Shown: positions 11,040 to 24,379, counted from the stretch's first letter. The stretch is DNA of 64,000 nucleotides from Benincasa hispida (GCF_009727055.1 NC_052354.1:39799004-39863003); one strand, 5' to 3'. The notes: a model not told the origin generated them from the sequence alone. Numbers and translations are program-made.

Positions 11040-12720
11040 TAGTTTCTTTTCCACGTACACCACATTAATCGCACCCAATCGCTTAGTAAGCTATGTGATC
11101 GTTTAGTAATTATACACGATCGCACATAATCGCTTAGTAAATTATCCACGATCGTTTAGAAATTATACACGATCGCACACAATCATTTAGTAAATTACTA
11201 TGTGATTGTTTAGTAATTATATACGATTGCATACAATCGTTTAGTAAATTACTATGCGATTGTTTAGTAATTATACACGATCGTTTAATGCATCATTTGG
11301 GAATATTTTATTTAGTAAATTACTATGCGATTGTTTAGTAAATTATACACGATCGCACAAAATCGCTTAGTAAATTATCCACGATCGTTTAGTATAATAT
11401 ACGATCGTTTAATGCGTCATTCGGGAATATTTTATTTAGTAAATTACATGCGATCGTTTAGTAAATTATACACGTTCACACATAGTCACTTAGTAAATTA
11501 TCCACGATCGTTTAGTAATTATACATGATCACATACAACGTTTAGTAAATTACTATGCGATCGTTTCGTAATTATACAAGATCGTTTAATGCGTCAATCG
11601 GGAATATTTTGTTTAGTAAATTACTATGCGATCGTTTAGTAAATTATATACGATCGCACACAATCGCTTAGTAAATTATCCACTATCATTTAGTAATTAT
11701 ACACGATCGCACACAATCATTTAGTAAATTACTATGCGATCATTTAGTAATTATACACGATCGTTTAATGCGTCATTCGAAAATATTTTATTTAGTAAAT
11801 TACTATGCGATCGTTTAATAAATTATACACAATCGCTTAGTAAATTATCCACGGTCGTTTAGTAATTATACACGATCGCACACAATCGTTTAGTAAATTA
11901 CTATGCGATCGTTTAGTCATTATACATAATCGTTTAATGTGTCATTCGGGAATATTTTATTTAGTAAATTATTATGTGATTGTTTAGTAAGTTATACACG
12001 ATCACATACAGTCGCTTAGTAAATTATACATGATCGCACACAATCGTTTAGTAAATTACTATGTGATCATTTAGTAATTATACACGATAGTTTAATGCAT
12101 CATTCGGGAATATTTTATTTAGTAAATTACTATGCGTTCGTTTAGTAAATTATACAGGATCGCACACAATCGCTTAGTAAATTATCCACGATCGTTTAGT
12201 AATTATACACGATCTCACATAATCGTTTAGTAAATTATTATGCGATTGTTTAGTAATTATACACGATCGCACACAATCGTTTAGTAAATTACTATGCGAT
12301 CCTTTACTAATTATACATGATCGTTTAATGCATCATTCAGGAATATTTTATTTAGTAAATTACTATGTGATCGTTTAGTAAATTATACACGATCGCACAC
12401 AATCGCTTAGTAAATTATCCACGATCGTTTAGTAATTATACAAGATCGCACACAATCGTTTAGTAAATTACTATGCGATCATTTAGTAATTATACACGAT
12501 CGTTTAATGTGTCATTCGGGAATATTTTATTTAGTAAATTACTATGTGATCGTTTAGTAAATTATACATGATTGCACACAATCGCTTAGTAAATTATCCA
12601 TGATCGCTTAGTAATTTATACACGATCGCTTAGTAAATTATACATGATCGCTTAGTAATTTATACACGATGGCTTAGTAATCTTTACACGATCGCTTAGT
12701 AGTTTATACACAATCGTTCA
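11040..12720. repeat. CGATCG tandem array with ~178-bp higher-order unit
   Basis: Dozens of copies of (A)CGATCG(T/C)TTAGTAA(A)TTA and CACGATCGCACACAATCG are strung together at roughly 25-30 bp. A marker phrase GGGAATATTTTATTTAGT recurs near 11301, 11425, 11602, 11782, 11950, 12108, 12341 and 12520. Its spacings are 124, 177, 180, 168, 158, 233 and 179, so the higher-order unit is about 178 bp. No coding frame. Confidence 0.9.
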
Positions 12721-13029
12721 CTTATCAATGATTTGTTTATCCAATTGTAGATCAATGGTGTTACTTCACATCTTTGTACGATTTGGTGGGGATTGGGATG
12801 AGTCTAGAAGAAATTATGTTGGTGGTCATATGAAAGGTGTAAAAGTAAAAAATGATATAATAGTCATCTAAATTTATCTACACGATCGCTTAGTTATTTA
12901 TATTCTGTACAACACTAATTGTATTGTACAATATGTAATTTTAGCACAAATTTATCTAAACAACCGCTTAGTTATTTATTTGCTTAGTTAAATATACAAC
13001 ACCAATTGTATTCTACAAATTTGGCACAA

Positions 13030-13570
13030 ATTTATCTAAATGAAAACTAAACGATCGCATAACAGTTAGGTAAACGATCGCTTAGTATTATCTAAACGAT
13101 CGTTTAACAAAACCTAAGCGATCGCTTAGTATTACAAATTAGTACACGATCGCATAATGGATATCTAAACGATTGCTAACAGTTAGCTAAATGATCACTT
13201 AGTATTAGCTAAACAATCGCTTTGTATTATCTAAACGATCGCTTATTATTAGCCAAACGATCGCATAATGGATATCGAAACGATCGCGGAACAGTTAGCT
13301 AAACGATCGCATAGTATTCTCTAAACGATCGCTTAGTATTATCTAAACGATCACTTAGTATTATAAATTAATACAGGATCGCGTAATGGATATCAAAACG
13401 ATCGCGGAACAGTTAGCTAAACGATCGCATAGTATTCTCTAAACAATCGCTTAGTATTATCGAAAAGATCGCTTATTATTAGCCAAATGATCGCATAATA
13501 GATATTGAAACGATCGCGAAACAGTTAGCTAAACGATCACTTAGTATTCTCTAAGGGATCGCTTAGTATT
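13030..13570. repeat. Second CGATCG array, partly inverted
   Basis: Units such as TCTAAACGATCGCTTAGTATT and GGATATCGAAACGATCGCGG recur. CTAAACGATCG is the reverse complement of the CGATCGTTTAG found in the first array, so both orientations are present. The stretch 12721-13029 between the arrays holds only scattered copies. Confidence 0.85.
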
Positions 13571-14937
13571 AGCCCCGTACGCCGCATTTTAAAAAAATGA
13601 ATCTGAATCTCTGCAGTGTGGCAGAGTGAGTTGAACCCTCGACCTCTTTTAAAATGAATCTAAATCTCTGCAGCGTGTCAGCATCTCATCCCGTCTCATC
13701 CATTTAATTTTCCCAACGCCGAACGTCCGTAGGTCGAGTTTTCAAAACTCAACCTTTAACCTTATAACCCCCTCCTCTCCTTTCATTTTCTCACATTTTC
13801 TCAGTGCCTTCATTCTCTCATTCTCAGTGCCTTTAGCCTACGTTCTCTCGTTCTGCCTTCTTAATTAAAAATCTTACAAATTTTCTTCTGCCTTCTTCAT
13901 TTCTTCATCAGCAAATCTTCTTCTTATCCCACATTCGTCCATTAAATTGTGAGGTTTGTACCTTTAATATACAAAATTTCATCTTTTTTAAATAACTATA
14001 AATTTTGTTTCTATTCTCATACTATTATATATTTTTTTATGGTTTTTGTTGTTGTTTGGGAAACAAAGAACAAAAAGGTAACGTTAACAAAAAAAAAAAA
14101 AAAAAATCATATATTATCATAATATTTTGTTTTTTTCATAGTTTTTGTTGTAAATCCATATTCAAATAATATTTTATTTTTTCATAGTTTTTGTTGCCGG
14201 ATAACAGAGAAAAAAAAGACCATTGTCACTTTGGGGGAAAAAAGTAAAACCACTATTAAATTTGTGAGTTTACTATTTATTTATTACTAGTTCTTTTATA
14301 TTTAGTAGATCTATCATGTTAATTTTTAAGTAGTTGTTGAATTCAATAATATTTACATATTGATGTTAGTAGTTTTTTTCTCTATTACTGTTAATCTTAG
14401 TAGTTGTTATTAGTGTTAATCTTATTTATATTATGTCATACCAACATGTTAATCTTATTTATATTTTATTTGTTTTTGTTTGTATTTAAGTATAGTTTAT
14501 TGTTAGTTTAATACAAAATTATTGTTATTTTTTGTTTAAATTTCTTATGATATTTGAAAAGTTTAATTTGTTCTTATGTGTAAAAATGGTTATAAAAAGT
14601 TTAATTTATTGTTATGTTTAAAAAGTTGATGTTCATAAATCTTAAAAAATTGATGTTTATAATTTTAAAAGTTTAACATTTTTAGTTAATACAAAATTAT
14701 TGTGATTTTTTTAATATACTTCTTATAATATTTTATTTTATTTTTTTGTTTATAATAAATTTGAAAAAATAGTTTTAAAAAGTTTATCTCATTGTAATAT
14801 TTAAAAAGTTGATGTTTATTTTTTTTTTTTTATCAAAATTATTGTGATTTTTATTATAGTTTATTTTTGTTTAAGTTTGATAATTAGTAGAACAATTAGT
14901 AATGTATTGTTTGCCTTTTTTTTTTTTTAAGAAAATG
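13571..14937 (+). other. MULE leader region, no gene seen
   Basis: Contains further palindromic motifs (GTTGAACCCTCGACC near 13630; GTCGAGTTTT-C-AAAACTCAAC at 13733-13753), then a C/T-rich stretch to about 13950 and AT-rich DNA before the transposase. It is probably promoter and 5' leader with introns, judged only from position and composition. Confidence 0.45.
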
Positions 14938-17308
14938 GTGGATAAATACTTGGGATTTATGTTGTTTACAAATGGTAATATGATTAATGGTATTGATGGA
15001 ATTAACTATGACCAACCACCAAGTGAGGGTTTTAGCATAAATTTGAACAATAGAATTATATTTGAACAATTCATTGAAATGGTTGTGATGTCACTTAGTG
15101 TAGATATGGAAACAAATCAGTTAGAAATAATATATAGACATTCTAACCTAGAACCATCAGGATCAATAAGGTTTATGTCATTCCCTATTCCGAATGCCAA
15201 GCTATGAACTTGATGTTCTCAATCGCGATGCAACTACCGAATTTAGTGCATTTGTATGTAAATGTTAATAGGATAGGGTTGGATATAAAATTGAATGCAC
15301 CATTTAGTCAGTTTGAAGATCCAATTGAATATATTGATCCTGATCCGGAGTCAGTTGCATCGTTATGTGATAATGAAGATATGACGGCTAACAACCAGTA
15401 TAGAGATTTCAGAACTGAAACGGACGATGAATTGGAAGAGTTGGATTTCGATGGTCATAAACATGAGTTATCTTCAGATACATTCAACGATTTGGATATG
15501 AATGTACTGGATAGCATTAAAGAACATGACTCAATTGTAGTCCCTGTGGACGTTGACAATACTCAGTTGTATAAATGGATGATTTGTCAAGACAAAGAAA
15601 TGCTACAACACACATTCAAATTTTTTTTTATTAAATGTTACGCACCATTGAGGTTGTGGAATCGACACTAACGATTTGGACAATTCGGTGTAAAAAGTGG
15701 GAGAAAGGTTGCAAGTGGAGACTTCGTGCAATAAAGAAAAAATCGCATAGCTTGTTCGAGATCACTAAGTACGATGAGTAGCATACATGTTTTTATTTAG
15801 AACTGAGTCAAAGTCATGTGCAATTGGATTCATCAATGATTGCACTATAGTTCTGTGAGGCCATAACAAAAAAACCAATTTGAATATCATGTTTCTTACC
15901 ATAGGGTATGGGAGGGCAAAAGATAAGTATTGGCTAAAGTGTTCGGTGATTGGGATGAGTCTTACAAATTGTTACCCAGGTGGTTGTATATGGTTAAGCA
16001 GACCAATCCCGGAACACGTGTAGAGTGGAGAGTGAAAGAAACGCTTACTGAAGGCCATGTTATCCTAACTTCTATATTTTAGGAATTTGGTCCTTGTATA
16101 GAAGCTAATAAATGTCCACACTTGTATGACAAATATCGAGGAAAATTGTTGATTGCTACATCAGTTGACTCGAACGGGCATTTTCTTCCACTTGCATTTG
16201 TCATTGCTGATGAAGAGTCCACAGACTCATGGGGATGGTTCCTGAAACAATAAAAATTATAACACATGAAGAGGTATGTTTAATTTCATATCAACATGCT
16301 GAACAATCCAGCAAATGGTTGGACAGGACCAAAATGTCACCATCGTTTCTGTTTACAACATATGTCGGAAACTTTAATAAAAAGTACAAATTTAATACAT
16401 TGAAAAATTATATTTATCGTGTCGGGTGTCAGTTTCAAATTCAAAAGTTCAATAAAGCAATTGAATGTATCAAAGGAATAAATCGGAGCTGACTGAGTTT
16501 TTTTGACAATATTAGTTTAGAGCAATGGACTCAAACACATGATGGAGGGTTCAGATATGGGTGGATGACGACAAATCTATGCATAAATAGCATCCTCAAA
16601 GGAGCTCGAATGTTGCCTATATATGCTCTTGCTCAAATAACATTCTTCAAGTGCGTGAATTATTTCGAGAAAAGAAGAGAAGAAATAAGGGATGCATTGG
16701 AGCATCAAGACAAATACACCCGGTAATATTATTATTATTATTAACAATTTGTTTCAAGCATATTTTATAATACTAAGTGGAGTAAAAATTCAAGTACGCA
16801 CACGAGAAAATAAATAAATCGACTGCAAGATCTAGTAAACATGAAGTACAATCATACGATCGGTATGAAGGTGTGTTTCATGTGAAGAGCGGACGTCATA
16901 GTCTTAATGCTAAATGAGGAAATGTTCAAATATTGAAGCTACACAAGTCCGAATGGTACTGTTCATGTAACAAGTGGCAAACATTCGACATTTCATGCTC
17001 GCATTTTATGGAAGTTTGCTCACATTTTAACATGAATTACGAAGACTTTATTGAGGACTACTATAAATTGTCAACGTATGTTGAATGTTACTCTCCTCAA
17101 TTTCAACCTGTACCACATGAAGATCACGCACCCTAATATGTTTGTCTTACATCCTGATCCATCGTTGTTGAGAAAATCTAGTAGACCAAAAAGTTCACGT
17201 TATCATAGCGAGATGGATTGGACAGAACCAGTCACTCGACAACGATGTAGATTTTGTAATCAGTTGGGCATAATCAAAGGAAGATTAAGTTATACATTAT
17301 TCTTCTAA
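14938..17308 (+). pseudogene. Broken MURA-type MULE transposase
   Basis: Recognisable parts in order: an N-terminal region (MVDKYLGFMLFTNGN...), an acidic stretch (TDDELEELDFDG), a DNA-binding domain (KWMICQDKEMLQHT...CKKWEKGCKWRLRAIKK, 15571-15780), the MULE domain (YRGKLLIATSVDSNGHFLP, about 16130), KGARMLPIYALAQITFF (about 16600), a SWIM zinc finger (CSCNKWQTFDISCSHF, 16960-17010) and a final CRFCNQLG knuckle. Breaks include a frameshift near 15204, another near 15640, TAG at 15779-15781, a stop near 16080 and TAA near 16250. The first catalytic Asp survives (SVDSNG). The second motif reads LISYQHAE, where LISDRHKG is usual, and the block before KGAR lacks the usual Glu. The enzyme would cut and join element ends; this copy is dead. 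Confidence 0.82.
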
Positions 17309-17337
17309 TTGAGAAATAAATATTTTTTTTCTAGATC

Positions 17338-19323
17338 ATGGCTTTAAACCCAGGACCTGTTGATCCTGGTGTTTTGTACGATCAGTCCATTCATCGATCA
17401 TCTGTTGTATGGCGAGATCATACTATTGGAGAAATATCTCGCAGGCGTTGAGAGTCAGTTCTCCAGCGCACTATCCCACTCCACCCTCGAATACTACCGC
17501 TACTCTGCATATCTGGATTCTATGGGATTTCCAGATTGGGATTTATTTAGTTGGACTGACATCTGATCATAACATTGGTCGAGAGATGGAGGCCTGAGAC
17601 GCATACGTTTCATACATCTGTTGGAGAATGCACTATCACTCTACAAGACATAGAAGTGTTGTTGAGGATACGTGTTGGCGGTGAGCTGGTCACCAGAGTG
17701 ATGTACGATGACTGGTCACAAGTTTGTCAACTGTACCTCAGTATGACCCCACCTGCCGACAAAATTAAAGGATCAAGGTTAAGTTTGATATAGTTTGGAA
17801 CAAAATTCCGTGAGCTCGCAGATGATGCAGACGAGGAAACCATCATAAGATATGCGCGACCATATATACTACAAATGATGGATGGAAGTCTGTTTTCCGA
17901 CAAATCAAGTCATTTTGTTTACTTGATGTTCCTGCCACTATTACATAACCTCTTTGATGCGAGGTGGTATTCGTGAAGTGGAGCATGTTTGGCATGGTTG
18001 TATAGACAACTATGCAAAACAACAAGACTAGAGGCTCGTGACATAGTTGGGCTCTTATACTTTTGCAACTATGGGCTTGGGAGCGATTTCCAACAATGGC
18101 TCCACGGCTACAACATGTTAATGACGCTCAGTTAGCTAGACGAGCCTACGGTTCTCGGTATGTTATTTTAATTCAATTTAATTTTTATATCATTGATCTA
18201 GTTAATTTAGAATCTAAATTATCAATTTAAAAATTTAGGTGGAGAGATAAATTCTGTGTGATTAGGACAGCCACACATGTGGTCAGCCAGTACAGATACA
18301 TGTTTGATCTGCTTCAACCTGATTACGTATATTAATACTGAACCAAATTGATTATTTTATACATATTTTTATTGTATTTGTCTTTAATGTTCTCCAATAT
18401 AATATTTTGTGTTTCAGGTTATTTGGGAGTCATACAAAATTATTATGCATAATTTTTCCAATTTCTGTATGAATGGTCAAAACATATGGCGGACGATGAG
18501 TCCTCTCATATATTTTCACATTGGTGAGTGGCATTTTCTTGACAGGATGATGAGACAATTTGGTTTTCAGTAGGATGTCCCATCGCTTTGTAATACTAAA
18601 CCCATACTGCATGATATCGACTTAAGGACTGTAAATTGGTCTGAAAAAGTTGCACATTTGATAGTGCGATGTCACTATCATGCAAGGTTTATTGCAGTGG
18701 GGGTTTCTATTAAACAGTTTGACAGAGATGTCACTCAAGGCTACATTCATTGGTATAATAATATCACAAGGCGCTACTTCACTCATCCGAGAGCAGCTGT
18801 GGGTCATCTAGTAAATGAATGAATATTATCTAATTATTTGTAATTTAAATTTATTTTAAATATTATCTAATTATTTTATAATTCACAGAGATCGAACAAC
18901 AGTAGACTCCGTGATGTTGCGAATGATCCGAACCAGGTTCTTACTATATTTAGTGACAACCAAAGCTATATAGAGGAGATACATTATATGTACGATATAT
19001 CTATTGTTCCTCCACCAGCTCCTAAACGTAGAGGACCTGCTCGGGAAGAGGATGAGTTTGATGAGGTTGCGCATAATGTGGAAGAGTTGCCCCATGTGAT
19101 GCAGACTCAGAGTCAAACTGATTATGTTAGTCCAATGATGATGATGCCAGCATTTGGTTCAGGACATTATGACTTAGAGGCTGGTCCTTCGTCTTCATAC
19201 GTGCATGGACATGGTCAGGGTCGTGGAGAGCATAATGAATATTTATATTATGAAGCGCCTGTAGAGGTACCAGAGCAACATCAAGAAGAACTAGAGCAAC
19301 CTCAAGTTCGAAGTCGACGATGA
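17338..19323 (+). pseudogene. PMD cargo gene inside the MULE, broken
   Basis: The ATG at 17338 follows a T-rich tract and TAG, like a splice acceptor, and opens MALNPGPVDPGVLYDQS. Typical PMD blocks follow: [12 protein letters not shown], the core [14 protein letters not shown] (about 17623), DADEETIIRYARPYIL (about 17828), then IWESYKIIM, RMMRQFGFQ and a Gly/Glu/Gln-rich tail ending RSRR. Introns with GT..AG borders fit at 18158-18238, 18327-18417 and about 18811-18888. In-frame stops near 17450, 17565 and 17790 and a frameshift near 17560 break it. It lies about 30 bp after the transposase on the same strand. It is only distantly like the PMD pseudogene at 24-1450. PMD proteins act in silencing of repeats; a role for the MULE copy is not established. 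Confidence 0.75.
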
Positions 19324-19538
19324 CAACCAACTCGAAATCGACGAAGTTCGCTTTGTGGGACACATTGATTTTTGTAATTATTATATAAATGAGATATTTT
19401 AGTTTACACTTTTTATTTTTATGAGATATTATTTTTTTTAATTTGTTCTTTTTATAGTTAAGTTAAATAAAATAATAAAATATTTTTAAAAATTATTTTT
19501 ATAAAATGGAAAATTAAAAAAAAAAATGAAGGTTGAAT

Positions 19539-19574
19539 CTTCAAAATTTGACCTAGGTTGGTCGAATTTTGAAG
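19539..19574. repeat. Hairpin just inside the MULE right end
   Basis: CTTCAAAATTTGAC (19539-19552) and GTCGAATTTTGAAG (19561-19574) are inverted copies matching at 13 of 14 positions, with an 8-base loop. It mirrors the hairpin cluster inside the left end. Confidence 0.65.
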
Positions 19575-19590
19575 ACTTGACACATTAAAA

Positions 19591-19670
19591 AAAAAAAAAA
19601 CAACCGTACTTTTATAAATAGTTTCAAAACAACAATATTTTTATAAACTTTTTAACCCAACAATATTATT
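19591..19670 (-). repeat. MULE right terminal inverted repeat
   Basis: Reads CAACCGTACTTTTATAAATA then GTTTCAAAACAACAATATTT and CCCAACAATATT, the inverted counterpart of the left end at 10663-10722. The outer limit is uncertain because the flank is T-rich. Confidence 0.6.
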
Positions 19671-21285
19671 TTTATTTTTTCCTTTAAGTATAGACCTATA
19701 TTACATTAATGACTTTTATTTATTTATTTATTTTTTTACATAAATGGCCTATTAACTCCATATTTTTACTAATGTCAATGTCTTTTTACTGTTTAAGTCT
19801 CGTCCATATATATATAAGCACTGCAATTAATTGTTTTAAATGCATTTTTCAAATATTTTCTCCTTAAAAAATTGTTCTAATCTCCCATCCTCTCTCCCCC
19901 ATTAATGTTTGTCTCCCCCAATTTCTCTCCCTCGTTAATGTTCATCTCCTCCATTCTCTCTCATCCATTAATGTGTCCATTAAGAAAAAAAACCACATTT
20001 TCATCGTTGGTTGTTTATTCTATATAATTTGTTTGGGTTAATTCTATATATACTAAAGTCCATATGTATGTATAAATATAAGTTTATCTAATATAAATTG
20101 AAATGCCATATAAGAAACATGCAGTTATATACGTAGTTAAGATCTTGACATATGTTGGTATATTGTATACAAAGACAGATTATATTTAAGTTAGTAGAGC
20201 AGTTGTCAGGTATATATGAAATACACTATTTTTATGATTGTGAAAATTTATTGATATAGTCTTTGTGAGTTATGTTTATTTTTCTTGATCCACTGCTTAT
20301 ATTTTATATTCATCGTCATCTATTTTACCCATTGAAAATATAGAATTTCGAAGGTATATGTTTGAGTTCCAACGTACTTAGCAAAATTTTCTTACTTGAG
20401 CTAGAAAAAATAGAAAATAAATACCTATAATATAACGAATCAACTTAAACCATTTTTGTATGCATGGTCTATATTTGCATAATTTTACATAAATATCTAA
20501 ATATATTATATATCTTGGTATATAAAAAAATTAAAAAAAAAAAAACAAAACACCTATTATATATACAACTGGATATATTTGTCACATTGTACATTAATCG
20601 TATCCCCATATATGAAATATTACACCTTACCTGTTGATAGACAAAATCTATATAACTATCACTAACCCAAGCAATATTTAGCAACAATGTTTGCAAATCC
20701 TATTGGATCTGTAGAAACTTTATTCAAGTAAGTATATGAAATGAAGCACACAACTCGATTAATTGGAAAAAAACATATAGAAAGTCACTCTATTATATAC
20801 CAAATCAACTTAAACCATTTTTTTATGCATGGTCTATATGTCCAAAAATTTATTTAAATATTTAACCTGCAACATATTCCTTGGTATAGAAACAAAAGAT
20901 AAAACGAAAAAAAAAAAACACCTATTGTATAAACAATTGGATATCTATTTTACTCATTATACTTTAATCATATCCCTATGCATATTACACCTAATATACC
21001 CATATATACACATAATATATACAACCGTCGCCAAGTTGTTTTTAAATTCGCTTTTCCTTATTAAAATTCAAGGACTATTACTTCAATCTGGCAATTGTTT
21101 AGAATCTGATTTTGACATTGGTGTGGCAAGTGCTTGAACCACCACTTAATTATGTAAGAAATTACATGGATTCTCGAACCATCAGATCGTTGGAATGCTG
21201 TCATGGGAACTTCAACAAGTATTTCACCTCACGGTTTTTCGGCACGTTTCTTGGCTAGATGCTTTGTTACTTCGATAGGGATTGA
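19671..21285. other. AT-rich intergenic DNA, no gene seen
   Basis: No coding frame, RNA gene or element terminus is recognisable apart from the 365-bp duplication listed separately. TATATA stretches are frequent. Confidence 0.6.
20425..20985. repeat. Tandem duplication, ~365-bp period
   Basis: CAACTTAAACCATTTTTGTA with GCATGGTCTATAT at 20441 returns as CAACTTAAACCATTTTTTTA with GCATGGTCTATAT at 20806. Further shared phrases are TTGGTATA, ACACCTATT and CAACTGGATAT/CAATTGGATAT. Two diverged copies are visible. Confidence 0.75.
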
Positions 21286-23105
21286 ATATGAGTGAAAGCG
21301 TATGAATGTCTTACATCTCAGAAATCGATTTTTGAATAAACAACAAAAAGTTCTAAAACAAAACATATGAAGGATAAACATATGAAATAACATGATTTGG
21401 AGAAGGGAAACTAAGAGAGAACCATTTTTACCTTTGAAAATTCTCGAACTCCACGAAAAATCCTCTCGATATTGACACGAACTTCTTCTAAATCGAACTT
21501 GAACATGACCACGAGAATAACGTTCTTATTCTCAAGGATTGCAATAGAAGGATAGGTGGTATCCAACTAATTGGAATATGAAGAGGTTGAGAGATTTCTC
21601 TTTAAGAGTAAAGAGAGGGTTTGTATTATGGTGGCTAGGGTAAAGTTCACAAAATCAATTCACGCCCTAAAAGAGCCATAAAGAAGAATTTATATGGAGA
21701 ATGGTTAACCCATTCTCCAAGTTTTTCCCAATTTACTCTTGTGCTCAGTTAATTAAATAACGTCTATTTAATTAATTAGCACATTAATTAAATAATCATC
21801 TATACATTAAATCCAATTTAACGTATATATTCAATTAATATAAATGAACATCGTATGTTTATGTGCATCATCTCTCTATTAATTTAATTAATTAATTTTT
21901 TATGAATCTAATTCTCTTGAATTAAATATTTAAATCCCATTCAAATATTTCTCTCCAACTTAATTTAAATTATAAATCACATCCATAATCAATTACATAT
22001 TAAGCACATTATTATACAATTTTCTCAAATTGATTTGAACAATTCAAATCATTCCTCTTTAATATCCTCAAGTGAGCTAATAAGGGGATCTGATGGACCT
22101 ACAGATCAGAAACTCCAACGATATGATATTGTTTGGCTAAACTCATTAATAAAATCAATCTTAACTGTGGGTACACTCCACTAAAGACCCACAACATCAT
22201 TCTTCTCACTGTATATATATTTTTGCGTCCACGAATATAGACCAATAATAACAAGTTAGTCCATCATGAGCGTTTGTAATACTAATTGGGTTAAATTACC
22301 GTTTTATTCATGGGTTACCTCTAACTCTTTAAGTACTATTGGTCATCTAATGAACAACCTATTTATGGTCCAACTAATAAACAGAAACCCTCTCGAGCCA
22401 ATGAGAGGGTGGAGCCCTTTGTTCATGTCCCGGAGACACAACTTAAAGAACACTCATTTACTTACCATAAAGTCGAAAAGGAGTGAATTCCATATTATAT
22501 TATTATGTTTCCAGCTCCTCACTCGGTCTTGTCCCCAAAATAGTAGACATACTGAGTCGTTAAACTGGCCACCCTCACCCATACAAATCAAGAACAATCC
22601 CTCATGAATAGGAGTTCATAATACACTCAGGATTAAGACTAAGTTGCCTAGGTCATCAATTGAAAGAGGAACTAAACTAGTTAGCGATGTTACATCTAAT
22701 GGTTACTAATTGGTGGTCCGGTCTTATGCAAACTCATTAAATAAGATACCCTCCCTCGCATGTCACCTATACAAATGTGTTGGATCATTGCATTTATATC
22801 AAATACAAAGTAGGCCGTATCCATAGTGTCACCAGGATAAGGTACCCAACCTTATCCTTATACTATAGACCCTTTAGGCTGTTTCTAGAACATTGATCCC
22901 TATATGTCTCTACATATAGTTCAAGACTCATAAGACAACCTTGGATGTTAGTTTATTAGATTTAGGGTTATTAAGACAAAGTAGAATACAACACAATCAA
23001 TAACATTTATTGAATTAACATCAATAATTTTTTATTGATGACGGTCAATTGATAACATTTACTATCTATAAGTTTTAGTGTATAAAACCGACTACTTCAA
23101 CAACA
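21286..23105 (-). mobile_element. Copia LTR A (probable solo LTR)
   Basis: The segment matches, block by block, other LTRs in the window: GTGAAAGCGTATGAATGTC at the start, CCTCTCGATATT, ATGGAGAATGGTTAACCCAT, TCCACGAATATAGACCAATA, TAATGAACAACC, CACCCATACAAATCAAGAA and TGCATTTATATCAAATACA near the end. Its closest relative is LTR B at 43163. Minus orientation is inferred from the related LTR at 63581, which sits next to a primer binding site. Exact ends and target duplication are uncertain. Confidence 0.65.
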
Positions 23106-23209
23106 GCGTGATGGTCATAGATTTCGTTAAATGGCAACGAACCGACTACTAGAAGCGAATTGGAAAAAGAACTCGAAAATTGGGGAAAAACAAAAAATCA
23201 ATACAGAAG

Positions 23210-23214
<5 letters not shown>

Positions 23215-23248
<34 letters not shown>
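23215..23248. repeat. 34-base poly-A run
   Basis: An uninterrupted run of 34 A inside otherwise unrecognised DNA (23106-23344). Confidence 0.9.
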
Positions 23249-23251
<3 letters not shown>

Positions 23252-23344
23252 ATGTGAAGAAAGGGAAGATGCCAAGAGTGAAGATGAAAGACTCCTTATT
23301 CAACGTGAAGGAATTGGTGAAAAAGGATGAGAAGATGAAACAAA

Positions 23345-24018
23345 CCCCCGATAATTATGACCAAAAAAATTTAATTAAAAAGTTTAATTTATTATTCACG
23401 TATCATTGGAGCTTCAAGTTATAGATCCATAAGGTTCTCTTGGTAGGTCAAAGAGAATAAATGAGAATAAGTTTTTGGATTAAATTTGAATTATGCAAAT
23501 TAATTGAGGGAATTAATTATATATGATATAATTAATTAAATTTAAATTATATGTGATATAATGACTATAATGTATTTGATATATTTATAATATTAAGTAT
23601 TTAAGAGAGGAATTAAATATTTGATAATGATTCAAATATTAATTATGTGAATTGGATTCATATTATTAAATATAATGTAAATGTGATTTATATTAAATGT
23701 CATTAGTGAAAAGAAAAAAAACTATGGTTATATTGTATATGACACAGTATTAAAACTATAATTATATGTTATATTTGATATAACATATAGTTTAATATAT
23801 ATTATATGATAAGGTAGTTATCATATTATAATATATTTATTTATTTATTAAATAAATAAATAAATTATATATAATATATATATTTATTTTATTTTATTAA
23901 TTTTTAAAATTAATTAATGGGAGGGAGTCTCCCTCCCCCTCTTTTCTCTTCATTTTTTTCATGTGAGTGGAAAATAGTTCCCGTAGATTCTTCTTCTTCC
24001 TGCAAAATGAAAAAAAAA
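23345..24018 (+). repeat. LTR fragment, left arm of an inverted repeat
   Basis: This stretch is the inverted copy of 28246-28925. Shared blocks include TTTAATTTATTATTCACGTA, GGAGCTTCAAGTTATAGATC, TTGAGGGAATTAATTATATA, GACACAGTATTAAAACTATA, GGGAGGGAGTCTCCCTCCC and CATGTGAGTGGAAAATAGTT. Similarity stops at about 24018 and 28246. It is a plus-oriented piece of the same LTR family as LTR C. Confidence 0.8.
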
Positions 24019-24379
24019 AAAGACGAAGGATGAAATACGACGAGTCGAGTACAACAATAGAAGAAAAGTGTTCTTCCAGAATATCACGAAGCAAGAATGG
24101 GTTTTATCGGATGTAATACGCAACTACAATTATGCATTAGTCTTCAGTATATTATTATTTTTTACTAATATTTCTTTAGTTCAGTTTTGAAATATGTTGT
24201 TGTAGGACATGATATTTTATTATGTTCGTGAAGTGCAAATTACAATCGCGACCTGAACTTTGTCAATACACTTTTACTATTGTTGACACCACTTTTATGG
24301 TATGGAACGATTAACCATTTCCTTAAAAATGTTTTATGTCAACGTATATCATATTGTTTTCACCTGACATGAATTTTTT

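Larger units (their letters stand above)
10663..19670 (+). mobile_element. Mutator-like element (MULE) with PMD cargo
   Basis: Related inverted termini at 10663-10722 and 19591-19670 bracket, in order: 21-nt hairpin motifs, two CGATCG-rich arrays, a C/T-rich leader, a broken MURA transposase and a broken PMD gene, both on the plus strand. The whole is about 9.0 kb. Termini plus internal MURA support a MULE. PMD genes in MULEs are a known association. A 9-11 bp target duplication could not be read because both flanks are T-rich. Lost catalytic residues in MURA mean this copy cannot move itself. Confidence 0.7.

Noticed and set aside
11040..13570. CRISPR-like array (short repeats with regular spacing)
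   Set aside because: Spacers are also repeats, units are degenerate and the DNA is plant nuclear with no cas genes.
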